Source: Thalassomonas actiniarum (lineage in GTDB: Bacteria; Pseudomonadota; Gammaproteobacteria; Enterobacterales; Alteromonadaceae). Taken from it: 64,000 nt of DNA. The first letter of the stretch is position 1; every line of letters starts with the position of its first letter. Under the pieces are notes generated by a model. It was not told the origin of the DNA. It ran no database searches and saw nothing but the letters and a program-made list of their open reading frames with translations. Positions 43,507 to 52,696 of this stretch are shown here, in pieces. The stretch lies in the NCBI RefSeq assembly GCF_000948975.2, contig NZ_CP059736.1, forward strand, positions 62,001-126,000, read 5' to 3'. Position numbers and translations under genes: made by a program.

Positions 43507-43535
43507 TCAGGCACTCTCAATCTGAAAGTGCCTGA
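43507..43535. terminator. Bidirectional hairpin between response regulator and FKBP gene
   Basis: TCAGGCACT and AGTGCCTGA form a 9-bp stem with an 11-base loop. On the minus strand TTTTCAT follows. It separates convergent genes. Confidence 0.6.
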
Positions 43536-43550
43536 CGCCAATGCATTGAA

Positions 43551-44021
43551 CTATTGAATTTCCAGCAGTTCTACTTCAAAAATAAGCATGGAACCGGGTG
43601 CTATTTTTCCTGCGGCCCTATTGCCATAGCCTAACTCTGCCGGGATGAAAAACTTAAATTTATCACCAACCACCATTAACTGAACCCCTTCGGTCCAGCC
43701 GCGTATCACTTGGTTTAAACCAAAGCTGATGGGCGCGCCGCGTTCTACCGAGCTGTCAAAAACAGTACCGTCTATTAAAGAGCCATGATAATGCACTTTT
43801 ACTTTCGAACGGGCTGTGGGGTGCTCGCTCCCTTCGCCTTTTTGTAAAACTTGATATTGTAATCCTGAAGCCGTTTCAGTCACTCCCTCTATCGCTTTGT
43901 TTTTTACTAAAAAGTCTTTGCCGATAGCAATGTTCTCAACCGCGACTTTTTTATTATTTGCGCTTCTGGTGAAATAAAATACCACCAGTGCAATAACGAT
44001 AGCTAAAACAACATATTTCAT
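43551..44021 (-). CDS. Membrane-anchored FKBP-type peptidyl-prolyl isomerase
   Basis: This 156-residue protein has an N-terminal membrane anchor (about 3-17, VVLAIVIALVVFYF) and an FKBP domain (about 50-155; KVKVHYHGSLIDGTVFDSS, GLNQVIRGWTEGVQLM, PAELGYGNRA, GSMLIFEVELLEI). The substrate-pocket Tyr, Asp, Phe, Trp and Tyr of active FKBPs are all present. It should catalyse proline isomerisation in the periplasm and assist folding of envelope proteins. It is shorter than FkpA because the dimerisation helices are missing. Monocistronic. Confidence 0.9.
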   Translation of the reverse strand: MKYVVLAIVIALVVFYFTRSANNKKVAVENIAIGKDFLVKNKAIEGVTETASGLQYQVLQKGEGSEHPTARSKVKVHYHGSLIDGTVFDSSVERGAPISFGLNQVIRGWTEGVQLMVVGDKFKFFIPAELGYGNRAAGKIAPGSMLIFEVELLEIQ

Positions 44022-44454
44022 AACTCATCCTATTAATTTGTAGATGTGCGCATTCTAGCACCAGTCGCTTTTGGCGATAAACAAAATTGCATGCTTAAGA
44101 TAAGAATAATCAGCTATAAATTTCAGTTTTTTGATGTATCAGGTGTTTAAGGCGTAATCCTGGGATAACTATGGCATTTTTAGTTTATGGGGGGATAACG
44201 GCTCTGTCGTGTTATTAAATTTAATGCAAAATCAGCATTTATCTTCTTTACTTGATCTTGTTAGCTGTCAGGGGCTTTAGAGCTCTTATGTTGTTTATTT
44301 TGTGCCAGGCTATTATTTGTTTATTTTGGCTGAAGCCATTTAGCAAATGGCACTTGAACAAAAAGAACTACATAAGTTTCTTCTGGTACTGTGATGCTGG
44401 GGTTAATACAGCGCTCATCATAGCCGAAGTAAAGCCTGAAATGAGGTTGTACGC
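44022..44454 (+). other. Intergenic region upstream of TonB receptor
   Basis: About 430 bases. GATAAGAATAATCA (about 44099-44112) resembles a degenerate Fur box but is 340 bases from the receptor start. A plus-strand open frame of 109 codons from 44252 overlaps the receptor start and shows no family features; it is judged spurious. Confidence 0.35.
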
Positions 44455-46467
44455 ATGCATGGTTTTTTCTTTGGCCGAGCCATATATAATATTGCTCCTA
44501 TCCTGTTTATTTGTACGTCTTGCTGTTATGCCAAGGCCTGCCTATCACAGCAGGCCAGTGATGATAATCTGTTTAGTTTGAGTCTTGAGCAGTTATTGGC
44601 AATACCGATCACTGTAGCCTCCACGCAGCCGGAATCTCTGTTTGATACCGGGTCTACGGTATCGGTGATTACCGCCAAGGATATCCGGACTTATGGTTAC
44701 CAATCGATTTCAGATGCCATCAGTAAGCTTGCTGGCGTAGAAGTGATCCACACCTATTTTCAAAAGAATTTAACCACTATCAGGGGAGTGTTGCAGGACA
44801 ATTATGCCAACAAGGTACTGGTGATGATCAATGATGTGCCCAGTTGGGATGGTACTTATAGCGATAATAAACTCAACCGTATCAATATTCGTGATGTTGA
44901 ACGCATTGAGGTACTTAAAGGCCCGAGTTCAGTATTGTACGGCACCAATGCCTATAGCGGTGCCATTAATATTAAGCTTAAAGATCAACGTACTGCCTAT
45001 GCCAATGCTAATCTTCAGCTTGGTAATCATAGTCATCATGTACTGAATTATTCGCAAAGTTTTGATGTCTTTGAACAAAGCAAATTCTTTCTTGCGCTCT
45101 CAAAAAAACACCAGGGCAGGCAGCAAAGAGATTTTACCGCCGAAAACCAAGAAACCGCTCGAGTCACCGATTTCATCGATAATGATAACATCAGTGTCGT
45201 GTTGACACATGGCAAGCATAAAGTACTGGCCAATGCCTATGAAATTGATGAAAACTTTTTTGCTTTTGTTCCTTTTTTCAGTAGAGCCGGCGGTCCGCTA
45301 AAAAATGAAGGTTATATGTTCAGTTATGGTTATGAAAACGAGCTCGGAGCGCAGGGCAAACTCAACTATCTTTTTGCCTACGACAGGACAGAAAAAAGCT
45401 ACTATCGCTTTGCCGACAAAAGAGAATCAAGCAGCAGAAAAAGCAGGAGAATACATCATCAGCTCAGTTTTAATAAGCTGTTAACTGATAGCTATTCTTT
45501 AGAGCTGGGTGTAGATTATGACACGCGCAGGAGCCTGGATTTTTCTAATTATGATTTTGCCGGAAACTTTATACTGGGGCAGAACATAACCGGCAGAAGT
45601 CTTTCTTCCTATGCTTTTTGGAGTCAATTAGGCGTAAACCATAGTAAACATCATTGGCTGTTCGGTGTTCGAAACACCGAAAATGAACTTTTCGGCACCA
45701 ACCTGTCCGGGAGGTTAAGTTACCGTTATGATTTATCAGCAAAGCAACGGATAAAATTTATTGCGGCTCAATCATATCGTTCACCCTCCATCTTCGAACT
45801 TTTCTTTATTGATATCGGGGCAGGCGTTCATGGTAACCGGGAGTTAAATCCCGAAACCAGCGACTCTTTTGAAATTTCCTATCTGTCTGTAGCGCCAAAC
45901 TGGTCCTTGCAGGCAACAGCTTATTATGCCTTTTATGATAATAAAATATTCAGGCGAATAGGCGACCTCATACTCGAAGACGGCACAGTTGCCCCCAATG
46001 TAAACATTTATAATAACGGCGAAGAGTTTACCGGCTACGGCGTAGAAATTGAGACTCGCTACCAGAGCAGGAACAACTGGGGCGCCATGTTAAGTGCTAA
46101 CTATCTGGACGGTGACGATGGAGATAAAGCTGGCAGGGACGAGCATTATAATTTTAAGTTTGTCCCTAACTATTACTTCTCCCTGGGTTTGAACAAATCC
46201 TGGCATAATGTCACCCTGGCAGCCATGCTCAGCTATCGCAGCAGCAGTAGTGGGCCTGAGTCTCCCATCAGCTCCTCCATCACCTTAGATATCAATGCCA
46301 GCTATACACAAGACCTGGCTGGCTATCAGTTATCTCATAACGTCAAAGTGAATAACCTGACCAAAGAGCAAGTCAATATGGCCGAATACGTCAGGCGCCG
46401 TGGTGTTAGCCAGGTGCCAATTACCCACGGACGTTCAATAAGTTACCAGTTGAGCATTCTTTTTTAA
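44455..46467 (+). CDS. TonB-dependent outer-membrane receptor
   Basis: This 670-residue receptor has a signal peptide (hydrophobic about 11-24). The plug domain (about 55-170) has SVITAKDIRTYGYQSISDAISKLAGVEV, TIRGV, VERIEVLKGPSSVLYGTNAYSGAINI (given in parts). A 22-strand barrel ends in ...SYQLSILF with a terminal Phe, as required for outer-membrane insertion. A TonB box may lie near residue 50 (ITVAST). Substrate could be a siderophore, cobalamin or sugar. It stands alone, without adjacent inner-membrane transporter genes. Its long plug and shortish barrel resemble colicin I/vitamin B12-type receptors. Confidence 0.88.
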   Translation: MHGFFFGRAIYNIAPILFICTSCCYAKACLSQQASDDNLFSLSLEQLLAIPITVASTQPESLFDTGSTVSVITAKDIRTYGYQSISDAISKLAGVEVIHTYFQKNLTTIRGVLQDNYANKVLVMINDVPSWDGTYSDNKLNRINIRDVERIEVLKGPSSVLYGTNAYSGAINIKLKDQRTAYANANLQLGNHSHHVLNYSQSFDVFEQSKFFLALSKKHQGRQQRDFTAENQETARVTDFIDNDNISVVLTHGKHKVLANAYEIDENFFAFVPFFSRAGGPLKNEGYMFSYGYENELGAQGKLNYLFAYDRTEKSYYRFADKRESSSRKSRRIHHQLSFNKLLTDSYSLELGVDYDTRRSLDFSNYDFAGNFILGQNITGRSLSSYAFWSQLGVNHSKHHWLFGVRNTENELFGTNLSGRLSYRYDLSAKQRIKFIAAQSYRSPSIFELFFIDIGAGVHGNRELNPETSDSFEISYLSVAPNWSLQATAYYAFYDNKIFRRIGDLILEDGTVAPNVNIYNNGEEFTGYGVEIETRYQSRNNWGAMLSANYLDGDDGDKAGRDEHYNFKFVPNYYFSLGLNKSWHNVTLAAMLSYRSSSSGPESPISSSITLDINASYTQDLAGYQLSHNVKVNNLTKEQVNMAEYVRRRGVSQVPITHGRSISYQLSILF

Positions 46468-46649
46468 GCTATGAGCTTTTAGGGCAAGGCAAGTTGCATC
46501 CTGGCATGATGTGATTGATACGTTTAAATGAAGCCGGACTCCTCACTTATTTTTGGACGCTGAAAGTTAACGGGTAAAGTTCAGTTTGCCTGTTCACAAC
46601 TGCTACTACGAAGTGCCCGGCTTTTCTGCGTACGCTTTCGGTTCCTGCC

Positions 46650-46677
46650 TTGACGCTATGTGGTTTGTTGTTATACT
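46650..46677 (+). promoter_or_regulatory. Sigma70-type promoter of rhlE
   Basis: TTGACG, a 16-bp spacer, then TATACT lies about 80 bases before the RhlE start. The long 5' leader is common for cold-regulated DEAD-box helicases. Confidence 0.55.
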
Positions 46678-46759
46678 GCGCGGCTCTTTTTACTCGCGAT
46701 CTGCTATTAGCACCAGCAGGCAGAGCAATCCGTTGATAATTATATGCCCGAGGTTCTAA

Positions 46760-47947
46760 ATGCCATTCTCAAAACTTGGATTATGTGATCCTATTTTACA
46801 GGCCGTATCTGAGCTGGGCTATAAAGCGCCCACGGCCATTCAGAAACAAGCAATACCTGTTATCTTGTCGGGAAAAGACTTAGTTGCCGCCGCACAAACA
46901 GGTACCGGCAAAACCGGCAGCTTTGTCTTGCCTGTGCTGGAGAAACTGAATTCTGAGCGCAAGCTGCGTGGCAAGCGTATTCGGGCACTTATCCTTACCC
47001 CTACGCGTGAGCTGGCGGTGCAGGTTGAGGCCAGTATTAGCCACTACGGTAAGCATCTGGAGCTGAGTTCCATGGCAATGTATGGCGGCGTAGATTCCCA
47101 ACCTCAAAAACAGCGGCTGATCTGGGGCATAGACATTCTCGTTGCCACCCCGGGCAGGTTATTGGATATGGCGCATCAACGGGCGCTGCATTTTGATGAA
47201 CTTGAAGTCCTGGTGCTGGATGAAGCTGACAGAATGCTGGATATGGGCTTTATCGACGATATTAATAAAATTATTGATCGCTTGCCTGAGCAGCGTCAAA
47301 ACCTGTTATTTTCTGCCACCATTTCTGACGATGTTCGCCGGTTGGCGAAAACCGCCATCAGGGATGCTGTAGAAATATCGATTTCTCCCGAACGTGCGAC
47401 CACAGCAAAAATTGACCAGTGGCTGATCACGGTAGATAAGGGCAATAAATCCGCCTTGTTGAGTCATTTGATTAAGGAGCAGCAGTGGGATCAGGCGCTT
47501 ATCTTTATTGAGACTCAACACGGCGCCGCCAAGCTGGCGAGCCAACTGGAAAAGCGCGGCATTAGAGCCGAGGCCATTCACGGCGGCAGAACCCAGGCGG
47601 TTCGTGAAAAATTACTGGCCGACTTTAAATCGGGAGAATTACGTTTTTTAGTGGCTACCGGCGTTGCTGCCCGGGGCATTGATATCGATGAGCTTCCTCG
47701 TGTGGTGAATTATGATTTGCCGGATCAGGCAGACGATTACATTCATCGCATTGGCCGTACCGGACGTGCCGGTGCATCCGGTGAAGCCATCTCTTTTGTG
47801 TCAAAAGATAATTTTAGAAACCTTTGTGCGATAGAAAGTCGTTTGGGACATATTATTGAGCGCAAAGAAATTGAAGGTTTTCCCGTCAAAAAGGTAGTGC
47901 CGGTTTCTATTTTAAATTACGTGCCTAAGCACAAGCGTAATCAGTAG
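46760..47947 (+). CDS. rhlE: ATP-dependent RNA helicase, RhlE-type DEAD box
   Basis: This 395-residue helicase has all DEAD-box motifs in order: Q-motif GYKAPTAIQKQAIP, motif I AAQTGTGKT (about 42-50), PTRELA, GG, TPGR, motif II VLDEADRM (DEAD), motif III SAT, VATGVAARGIDI, and motif VI HRIGRTGRAG. It has the short C-terminal tail of RhlE-like proteins. It remodels RNA in ribosome assembly or mRNA decay, often induced in the cold. CCCGAGGTTCTAA precedes the ATG. A sigma70 promoter is visible at 46650-46677. Confidence 0.93.
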   Translation: MPFSKLGLCDPILQAVSELGYKAPTAIQKQAIPVILSGKDLVAAAQTGTGKTGSFVLPVLEKLNSERKLRGKRIRALILTPTRELAVQVEASISHYGKHLELSSMAMYGGVDSQPQKQRLIWGIDILVATPGRLLDMAHQRALHFDELEVLVLDEADRMLDMGFIDDINKIIDRLPEQRQNLLFSATISDDVRRLAKTAIRDAVEISISPERATTAKIDQWLITVDKGNKSALLSHLIKEQQWDQALIFIETQHGAAKLASQLEKRGIRAEAIHGGRTQAVREKLLADFKSGELRFLVATGVAARGIDIDELPRVVNYDLPDQADDYIHRIGRTGRAGASGEAISFVSKDNFRNLCAIESRLGHIIERKEIEGFPVKKVVPVSILNYVPKHKRNQ

Positions 47948-48106
47948 CGGCGGTGATAACTGCAGTGGTCAGTTAAATTTGGCCACGCTTTTCAATAAAA
48001 CAAAACTTGGACAGCTAAAGCCTGACGCTGTTTTAATGCTCTAGTTACGCGAGATTCCGGCCCGTAAAAATTTGATTATGAAACCTGCAAGCTTGCCTAT
48101 ATGGAA

Positions 48107-48691
48107 TTAATATTTTTTGTATGGCTGCCAGTTTTGATATTCCTGATTCCATCCTGATGTCAGTGACAGGTAAATTTGCTGCTTTTGCAGTTTATCAATG
48201 CCTTTTTGCAGTGCCTGAGCTATATTGCCTCCAACCCCGCCGGTAGGCAATGCAACTTTAACATTCAGCCGGGCAAAAAAAGTTCGTCTGATATTATTTA
48301 ATTTAAGTTTATCAATAACAGGGTCAACGGCTGCCGCAGTAAAAATAAAGCCATCGACCCTGGCATGTTGGATCATTTTGATCGCCCCTTCAATTTTAGG
48401 GATCCCTATCGTTGGAAAATCAAAAAGGTTTTGATGGGCCAGGCTTACCACAATTTTGTATTGCTTTAAGTTATCCATAGCGACCTGATTCAGGGATTGG
48501 GGAAAAGGGAATAAATCCATCTGATAATTTATTCCGCCGGCATCCAGTATGCTGGCGATAACATTAGGTAAAGGTCCGGACAGGGTTTCGGAAGCGGAAG
48601 GACGTTTTGCAACGGCGACTTTTATCGTTTTTTCATTTGCATTTATTTGCCCCGACAATAATACCAGAAAAATAAAAGCATAGAGTTTCAT
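48107..48691 (-). CDS. Periplasmic solute-binding-like (SBP family 3) protein, short
   Basis: This 194-residue exported protein (signal peptide to about residue 19, GQINANEK) resembles family 3 solute-binding proteins: IKVAVAKRPSASETLSGPLPNVIASIL opens lobe 1, and VKVALPTGGVGGNIAQALQKGIDKLQ closes the lobe. Family members are usually 230-260 residues. Here the second lobe appears shortened around QNLFDFPTIGIPKIEGAIKM, so a deletion is possible. Such stand-alone proteins in Alteromonadales often occur without an ABC transporter. Ligand unknown. Confidence 0.65.
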   Translation of the reverse strand: MKLYAFIFLVLLSGQINANEKTIKVAVAKRPSASETLSGPLPNVIASILDAGGINYQMDLFPFPQSLNQVAMDNLKQYKIVVSLAHQNLFDFPTIGIPKIEGAIKMIQHARVDGFIFTAAAVDPVIDKLKLNNIRRTFFARLNVKVALPTGGVGGNIAQALQKGIDKLQKQQIYLSLTSGWNQEYQNWQPYKKY

Positions 48692-48795
48692 GTTTACCGG
48701 CTGGTTTTTACGCAGATGAGGACACTTTCAGTAAGTATAAGGCAATTATGAAAAACAAGTTGCAGCCTGTATCGGCAAATTAAGGCCCATTAACT

Positions 48796-48996
48796 CTAGT
48801 CCATAACCGGTATAAGCCTGACATGCGTGAGCGGGCTATCAATACCGTTATGCTTTTGGTCAGTTTTCTGGTGAGCTGTCTCCCGGTCAATTTTTTTGAC
48901 TTTCAGTTGAAAAGAAATGGCCGGGTAGGCTATTGCAAGTCGTAATAGCAAAACTGCAATAAGGCTCCCTTTTGCGAGCCACTTGCGCAGTATCAT
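48796..48996 (-). CDS. Possible 66-residue membrane-anchored protein
   Basis: A minus-strand ORF beginning five bases after the DUF3703 stop has a basic N-terminus and one hydrophobic segment (about 11-27, LIAVLLLRLAIAYPAIS). A hydrophilic, basic C-terminal part follows. No ribosome-binding site is clear; tight spacing would allow coupling. No family was recognised. Confidence 0.35.
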   Translation of the reverse strand: MILRKWLAKGSLIAVLLLRLAIAYPAISFQLKVKKIDRETAHQKTDQKHNGIDSPLTHVRLIPVMD

Positions 48997-49001
48997 ATGA
49001 G

Positions 49002-49352
49002 TTAGCTGTCCGGGATTTCATCAAGGAGTTTTTGCAATTCTTGCGGAATAGGCATCTTTTTCAAGGGATTGACATTGGCCCCGCCGGTGTTGCCAATAGG
49101 CACCCAAATCCGGGAAAAAATAATAGAGGCAATGATTCGGGTAACTTGTCCGAAGATTTCTTTATTATCGCCGGTTTTCCAGCCAAGCCTAAGCATCCAC
49201 CAGTGAGATCTCGTGTGAGGGATAATGTATGACTGGCCAAGGATATGGGCCCTTTCCAGGTGATGAAAACTCTGAGAGTAATTACTCTTGTTATACGCTT
49301 CTTTTGCCAGTTGCATTTCCCGTTCGAATGCATTTTTGAGTTTACTTTTCAT
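49002..49352 (-). CDS. DUF3703 family protein
   Basis: This 116-residue protein fits DUF3703: FEREMQLAKEAYNK, the helical HLERAHILGQSY, PHTRSHWWMLRLGW, GQVTRIIAS and the signature VPIGNTGGANVNPLKKMPIP. The function of the family is unknown; members are often found beside metal- or mercury-resistance and efflux genes, but no such genes are here. AAAGAGG lies seven bases before ATG 49352, which is preferred over the in-frame TTG at 49358. It may be co-transcribed with the small downstream ORF. Confidence 0.85.
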   Translation of the reverse strand: MKSKLKNAFEREMQLAKEAYNKSNYSQSFHHLERAHILGQSYIIPHTRSHWWMLRLGWKTGDNKEIFGQVTRIIASIIFSRIWVPIGNTGGANVNPLKKMPIPQELQKLLDEIPDS

Positions 49353-49770
49353 ATTCAAACCTCTTTAACTGTTCAAACTCACAAGCATTAACAATAACTC
49401 GGAGTGTGTCTGCTTATAATATTCAAGATATCTAAAGAAAACTTGAATAAACCTGCTAATGTATCCCAGCCTGTGTTGATTTGAAGTCAGATCAGCTCCC
49501 ACCTGCAACGGAGGATGAAGCCCGAATGAATCAGAGATAAGATAGTGATTCAACCATAAAACTGTGGTCAATCCTGCTTGTCTATTACACACTCTATAAA
49601 ATGCCATTTGTAAAGACATCTGCGGGGGAAGTTGTTTGGTAACCGAGTACTTTTTATATGGTGATTCAACAGGTTTTAACCACAGCGTACTGGTAGGGAA
49701 AACTTATTAAGTTTATGGAAACAGTATCGGAGGGGCAAAACCGCTTTGTTCAGGTTTTGAGTGAAATGAG

Positions 49771-50589
49771 CTATTGCTGCGACTTTTGCCCTCGTCGCCA
49801 GGCTGCGGGTGTTTGCTGATGGAATTTTTTAAATTGCCGAATAAAATGAGTGACGTCTTGCCAGCCTAAGCTAAGCCCTATCTGCTCAACCTTTTCATCG
49901 GTATTTGCCAATAGTTCCATAGCCCGTTTGAGTCTGTGCCTGATAATCCATTGACCCACAGTGTATCCGGTTGACTGCTTAACCTTAGTTGCCAGGTAAG
50001 CCGGGCTGATATGGAGTGCCGATGCAACGTCTTTCAGGCTAATGCCTTCGCAGCTATGTGATTGAATATATTGCATCGCTTTGCTGACTTTGGTTTCTGC
50101 CCCCAAATCCACAAGGGTGAGTTTCGACGCTTTTCCGGCTTCGTTTAATATCAAACAAACTAAACTCTCTAAAACCTTGCTCGATTTCCCTGCCGTCAAT
50201 TCATTTTGGACTTCATTAAACAGGTTAATCACGTAATCGAGCCTTGCTGAGGGTAACTTGAAGATAGGCAAAGCACCTTTGCGTACCTGGGCAAAAGGGC
50301 GCATCAGTTCATGCTTCTCATCTAAGTGAATTGAATAGGGGGCAAAGCTTAACCAGTGCACTTGCATATTTTTACCTTTAACTAAGGCGTGCGGCATACC
50401 TGATGGCACTAAGGTAAGCATGCCCGGCTTAATATTCACGCTTTGTTCGCCTTCAAAGGTAACGTAACCTGCCAGCATCAGGGTGATCACATATTCTTCA
50501 TGAGCATGATGTTTTTCACTATGCAGTTCGTCGATATGAGCGAAGCCGGAGTCAACAGGGAGATAAGAGTTCAAACCAATAAAAGCCAA
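49771..50589 (-). CDS. AraC-family transcriptional regulator (cupin sensor)
   Basis: The 272-residue regulator has an N-terminal cupin-type sensor (about 10-95: HHAHEEYVITLMLAGYVTFEGEQSV, PGMLTLVPSGMPHAL) with the usual His cluster. A C-terminal AraC HTH pair follows (about 170-268: ISLKDVASALHISPAYLATKVKQ; IGLSLGWQDVTHFIRQFKKFHQQTPAAWR). It lies divergently from a small methyltransferase at 50683, which it may regulate. The start has no strong ribosome-binding site, but the cupin domain begins correctly. Ligand unknown. Confidence 0.85.
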   Translation of the reverse strand: MAFIGLNSYLPVDSGFAHIDELHSEKHHAHEEYVITLMLAGYVTFEGEQSVNIKPGMLTLVPSGMPHALVKGKNMQVHWLSFAPYSIHLDEKHELMRPFAQVRKGALPIFKLPSARLDYVINLFNEVQNELTAGKSSKVLESLVCLILNEAGKASKLTLVDLGAETKVSKAMQYIQSHSCEGISLKDVASALHISPAYLATKVKQSTGYTVGQWIIRHRLKRAMELLANTDEKVEQIGLSLGWQDVTHFIRQFKKFHQQTPAAWRRGQKSQQ

Positions 50590-50682
50590 AAATAAGCCGA
50601 TTATTACTAAAGTTTAGCACTGTGACTGTGCTTAAACCTAGGACAAAATAGGCTTATCAAAACAAAACAGGTTAAATCATAT

Positions 50683-51273
50683 ATGAATCACTGGAATGAC
50701 GAGCACGCTTTATCTTATGACGAAAAATGGGGAGAGCTAGAGTTTCATCAGCAAATTCCTGCTTTGGCAAAGGTTGCGGCTGACTATCGCATTGTCGAAG
50801 TCGGTTGCGGAGGTGGCTACTTAAGCTTATGTTTGGCGCAACATGCTGCCGGGGTTGAAGTACTGGCCATTGACCCTACCGAAAAAATGATTGCGCTAGC
50901 TAAAGTAAGGCAACAAAAAGCCGATTTGCCAGAATATCAGCTTCAATTTATTAAGGCGGGGGCCGAAGAGCTGGCAGTGGAAGACGCCTCGGTGGATTTA
51001 ACGCTGGCAGCTTTTTCGGTTCATCATTGGCAGGATTCTAAATTAGCCATGTCGCTCATTTTTCAAGGATTAAAACCCGGCGGACGCATTTGGCTGTGTG
51101 AAGACCTGAACACACCTATTGACGGAGATATGCAAGTGGATAACTCATTAAAATCATTTAACGGCATTAAAGCCCTGCTTGAACTGTCAGGCTTTACGGG
51201 GATTAACAAAAGTTTGCACACTTCATCCGAAGGTGAGTTTCTGGTTGTTGAAGCGGTTAAACCTTTTAGTTAA
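50683..51273 (+). CDS. Class I SAM-dependent methyltransferase
   Basis: This 196-residue methyltransferase has motif I VEVGCGGGYLSLCL (about 46-59), the acidic SAM-ribose residue in LAIDPTEKM, motif post-I with Asp-Ala-Ser-Val-Asp (VEDASVDLTLAAFSVHHW), and LKPGGRIWLCE. It belongs to the Methyltransf_11/25 group; the acceptor is unknown. It is divergent from an AraC regulator. It is followed by an inverted repeat at 51430-51470. Confidence 0.87.
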   Translation: MNHWNDEHALSYDEKWGELEFHQQIPALAKVAADYRIVEVGCGGGYLSLCLAQHAAGVEVLAIDPTEKMIALAKVRQQKADLPEYQLQFIKAGAEELAVEDASVDLTLAAFSVHHWQDSKLAMSLIFQGLKPGGRIWLCEDLNTPIDGDMQVDNSLKSFNGIKALLELSGFTGINKSLHTSSEGEFLVVEAVKPFS

Positions 51274-51429
51274 GTGCAGTCTCTAGCGAGAGAAAATTTC
51301 GGCTTATTGGGTAACACTGAGGTTAACATGGGTGGAGTATGCCGTAATTTCTTGCGCCTTTTGGCAACAAGCGACAGTATATTCAACTCGGTTTGTTTGA
51401 TTTTGAGACTGTGATTTATGTTGCGTAAC

Positions 51430-51470
51430 TGCCTATCACGACTACTCCTTATAAGAGCTAAGGATAGGCA
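51430..51470. terminator. Inverted repeat after methyltransferase gene
   Basis: TGCCTATC and GATAGGCA flank a central CTCCTTATAAGAG-like dyad, giving a long hairpin without a T-run. It lies between convergent genes (methyltransferase and DM13 protein). Confidence 0.45.
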
Positions 51471-51503
51471 GATGCACAGCCATTTCTTGCCGCATAACTT
51501 TAA

Positions 51504-51986
51504 TTAACGGTATTTTGCTGATGTAATAAATTCACCGAAAGTTTCGCACCAAACAATAACCGTGTTGTACTTAGACGGATTAATATCGGGGGATACTTTC
51601 ACGACAAAATTTTCAAAGGTTTTAACATCACCTACCTGTACCATAGTGGTTTTCAAGCGATTAAAGTCATCTTCTGTTTCCACGAACTTTGATGACAGAT
51701 AGAGCTTATAGTCTGGACCAGGTGCGAGTTCCCCCATGAGTGTGATGAATTCTGAGCCAATAGCAACCTTGCCCTTACCCCAGTGAAGTGAATCACTGTC
51801 TTTAAGGTCTCTTTTGAACTCTGCAGAATATTGCGCTTTAGAGGATATTACTGATATTTCTGATGCTGTAGGAGAGGTGGGGGCTGTGATAATAGGAAGG
51901 ACATAAATCCCTAGCGCAAATCCAATTGCTCCTACGAATAAGTGTGTCGCAATAAGCGTTATTAAGGTTTTTGCTTTCATTATCAT
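51504..51986 (-). CDS. Membrane-anchored DM13-domain protein
   Basis: This 160-residue protein has an N-terminal hydrophobic segment (about 6-30, TLITLIATHLFVGAIGFAL) acting as a signal anchor, then a DM13 domain (about 52-158): SLHWGKGKVAIG, FITLMGELAPGPDYKLYLSS, VGDVKTFENFVVKV, SKYNTVIVWCETFGEFITSAKY. DM13 domains have a conserved Cys in the VIWC motif and are thought to take part in redox or electron transfer; that is inferred from the family. It faces the periplasm. Monocistronic. Confidence 0.82.
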   Translation of the reverse strand: MIMKAKTLITLIATHLFVGAIGFALGIYVLPIITAPTSPTASEISVISSKAQYSAEFKRDLKDSDSLHWGKGKVAIGSEFITLMGELAPGPDYKLYLSSKFVETEDDFNRLKTTMVQVGDVKTFENFVVKVSPDINPSKYNTVIVWCETFGEFITSAKYR

Positions 51987-52099
51987 CTCAATATAGCACT
52001 CATCGAATGCTCTGTTACCCAGGCTTGTACACAGGTCCAGCCAGCTTTGCCGGCCATCGCGGCTCGACTTATCAGGCGCATAAAAATACTATAGTTTGC

Positions 52100-52294
52100 C
52101 TAAACTTCTTTTTTCATAACTCCAGCGAATTCTAACCCGCCTTCGAGTTCACGAAAATCAACGTTTACAAGTTCCCACCCTTCATTGCCTAAAGCGTTAA
52201 GATAATTTTCTACATCTTCACGTTTTCTGCCTTTAAACAATCCGGCAGTTTCTACATCTTTTGAATCGACAACTTTATATTCAAATTTTTTCAT
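52100..52294 (-). CDS. DUF4177 small protein
   Basis: This 64-residue protein matches DUF4177: FEYKVV, the central NYLNALGNEGWELVNV and a final GVMKK strand. These tiny proteins adopt a beta-alpha-beta fold of unknown function. It is intact and monocistronic. No ligand is evident. Confidence 0.85.
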   Translation of the reverse strand: MKKFEYKVVDSKDVETAGLFKGRKREDVENYLNALGNEGWELVNVDFRELEGGLEFAGVMKKEV

Positions 52295-52631
52295 ACTTTA
52301 TCCATTGGTCATTTTCGTCGAATGCCTAACAGCTTTTATTAACCGACAAAATGTCGTTATTAATTATGATATTTTGTCGCCTATACAACATTTATTCAAA
52401 CGTTAATTAACCCAAATATCATATTAAATCGATGCCTTTGCTCATACTTTAAAATTTACTACCTAAATGAAAGTCGACTTTAATCCCTCAGATAAAGCCA
52501 TTTTGGCAGACAATATTTATCCTATATAAATCAATAGTTCCTGTTCAGCAATGCTAAGTAACGTCATTAATACACTTTGCATGTTATAGAACAATGCCTG
52601 CGCCATATCTTTACCTTGCTAATATTACAAC
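52295..52631. other. AT-rich intergenic region
   Basis: About 340 bases of AT-rich DNA between divergent DUF4177 and TetR genes. It contains a dyad CGACAaaaTGTCG (about 52345-52357) and a further TTTTGTCG (about 52372), possible operator half-sites. No ORF. Confidence 0.35.
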
Positions 52632-52660
52632 TTGACAAAAGACCGGTGGTCTCTTAACCT
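52632..52660 (+). promoter_or_regulatory. Sigma70 promoter of tetR-SRPBCC operon with operator in spacer
   Basis: TTGACA, a 17-bp spacer, then TAACCT. The spacer contains the palindrome AGACC-GGT-GGTCT, so a bound repressor would block RNA polymerase. Confidence 0.7.
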
Positions 52661-52683
52661 TTAAATAAGAGACCGTCGGTTAC
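52640..52683. promoter_or_regulatory. Two TetR operators, GACC-N3-GGTY, 30 bp apart
   Basis: AGACCGGTGGTCT (52640-52652) and AGACCGTCGGTTA (52670-52682) share the AGACC-N3-GGT pattern and lie exactly 30 bp apart, on the same helix face. They flank the -10 and the transcription start of the tetR gene, fitting autorepression. Confidence 0.65.
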
Positions 52684-52696
52684 TTAAGTGGTATTT

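Noticed and set aside
44099-44112. Fur-box-like sequence
   Set aside because: The match is only partial and it is about 340 bases from the TonB receptor start.
44252-44581. 109-codon ORF before the TonB receptor
   Set aside because: It overlaps the receptor start by 127 bases in another frame and has low-complexity hydrophobic content without family features.
49365-49619. 84-codon ORF upstream of the DUF3703 gene
   Set aside because: No ribosome-binding site or domain; its position just before the DUF3703 start looks like leader DNA, though a small gene is not fully excluded.
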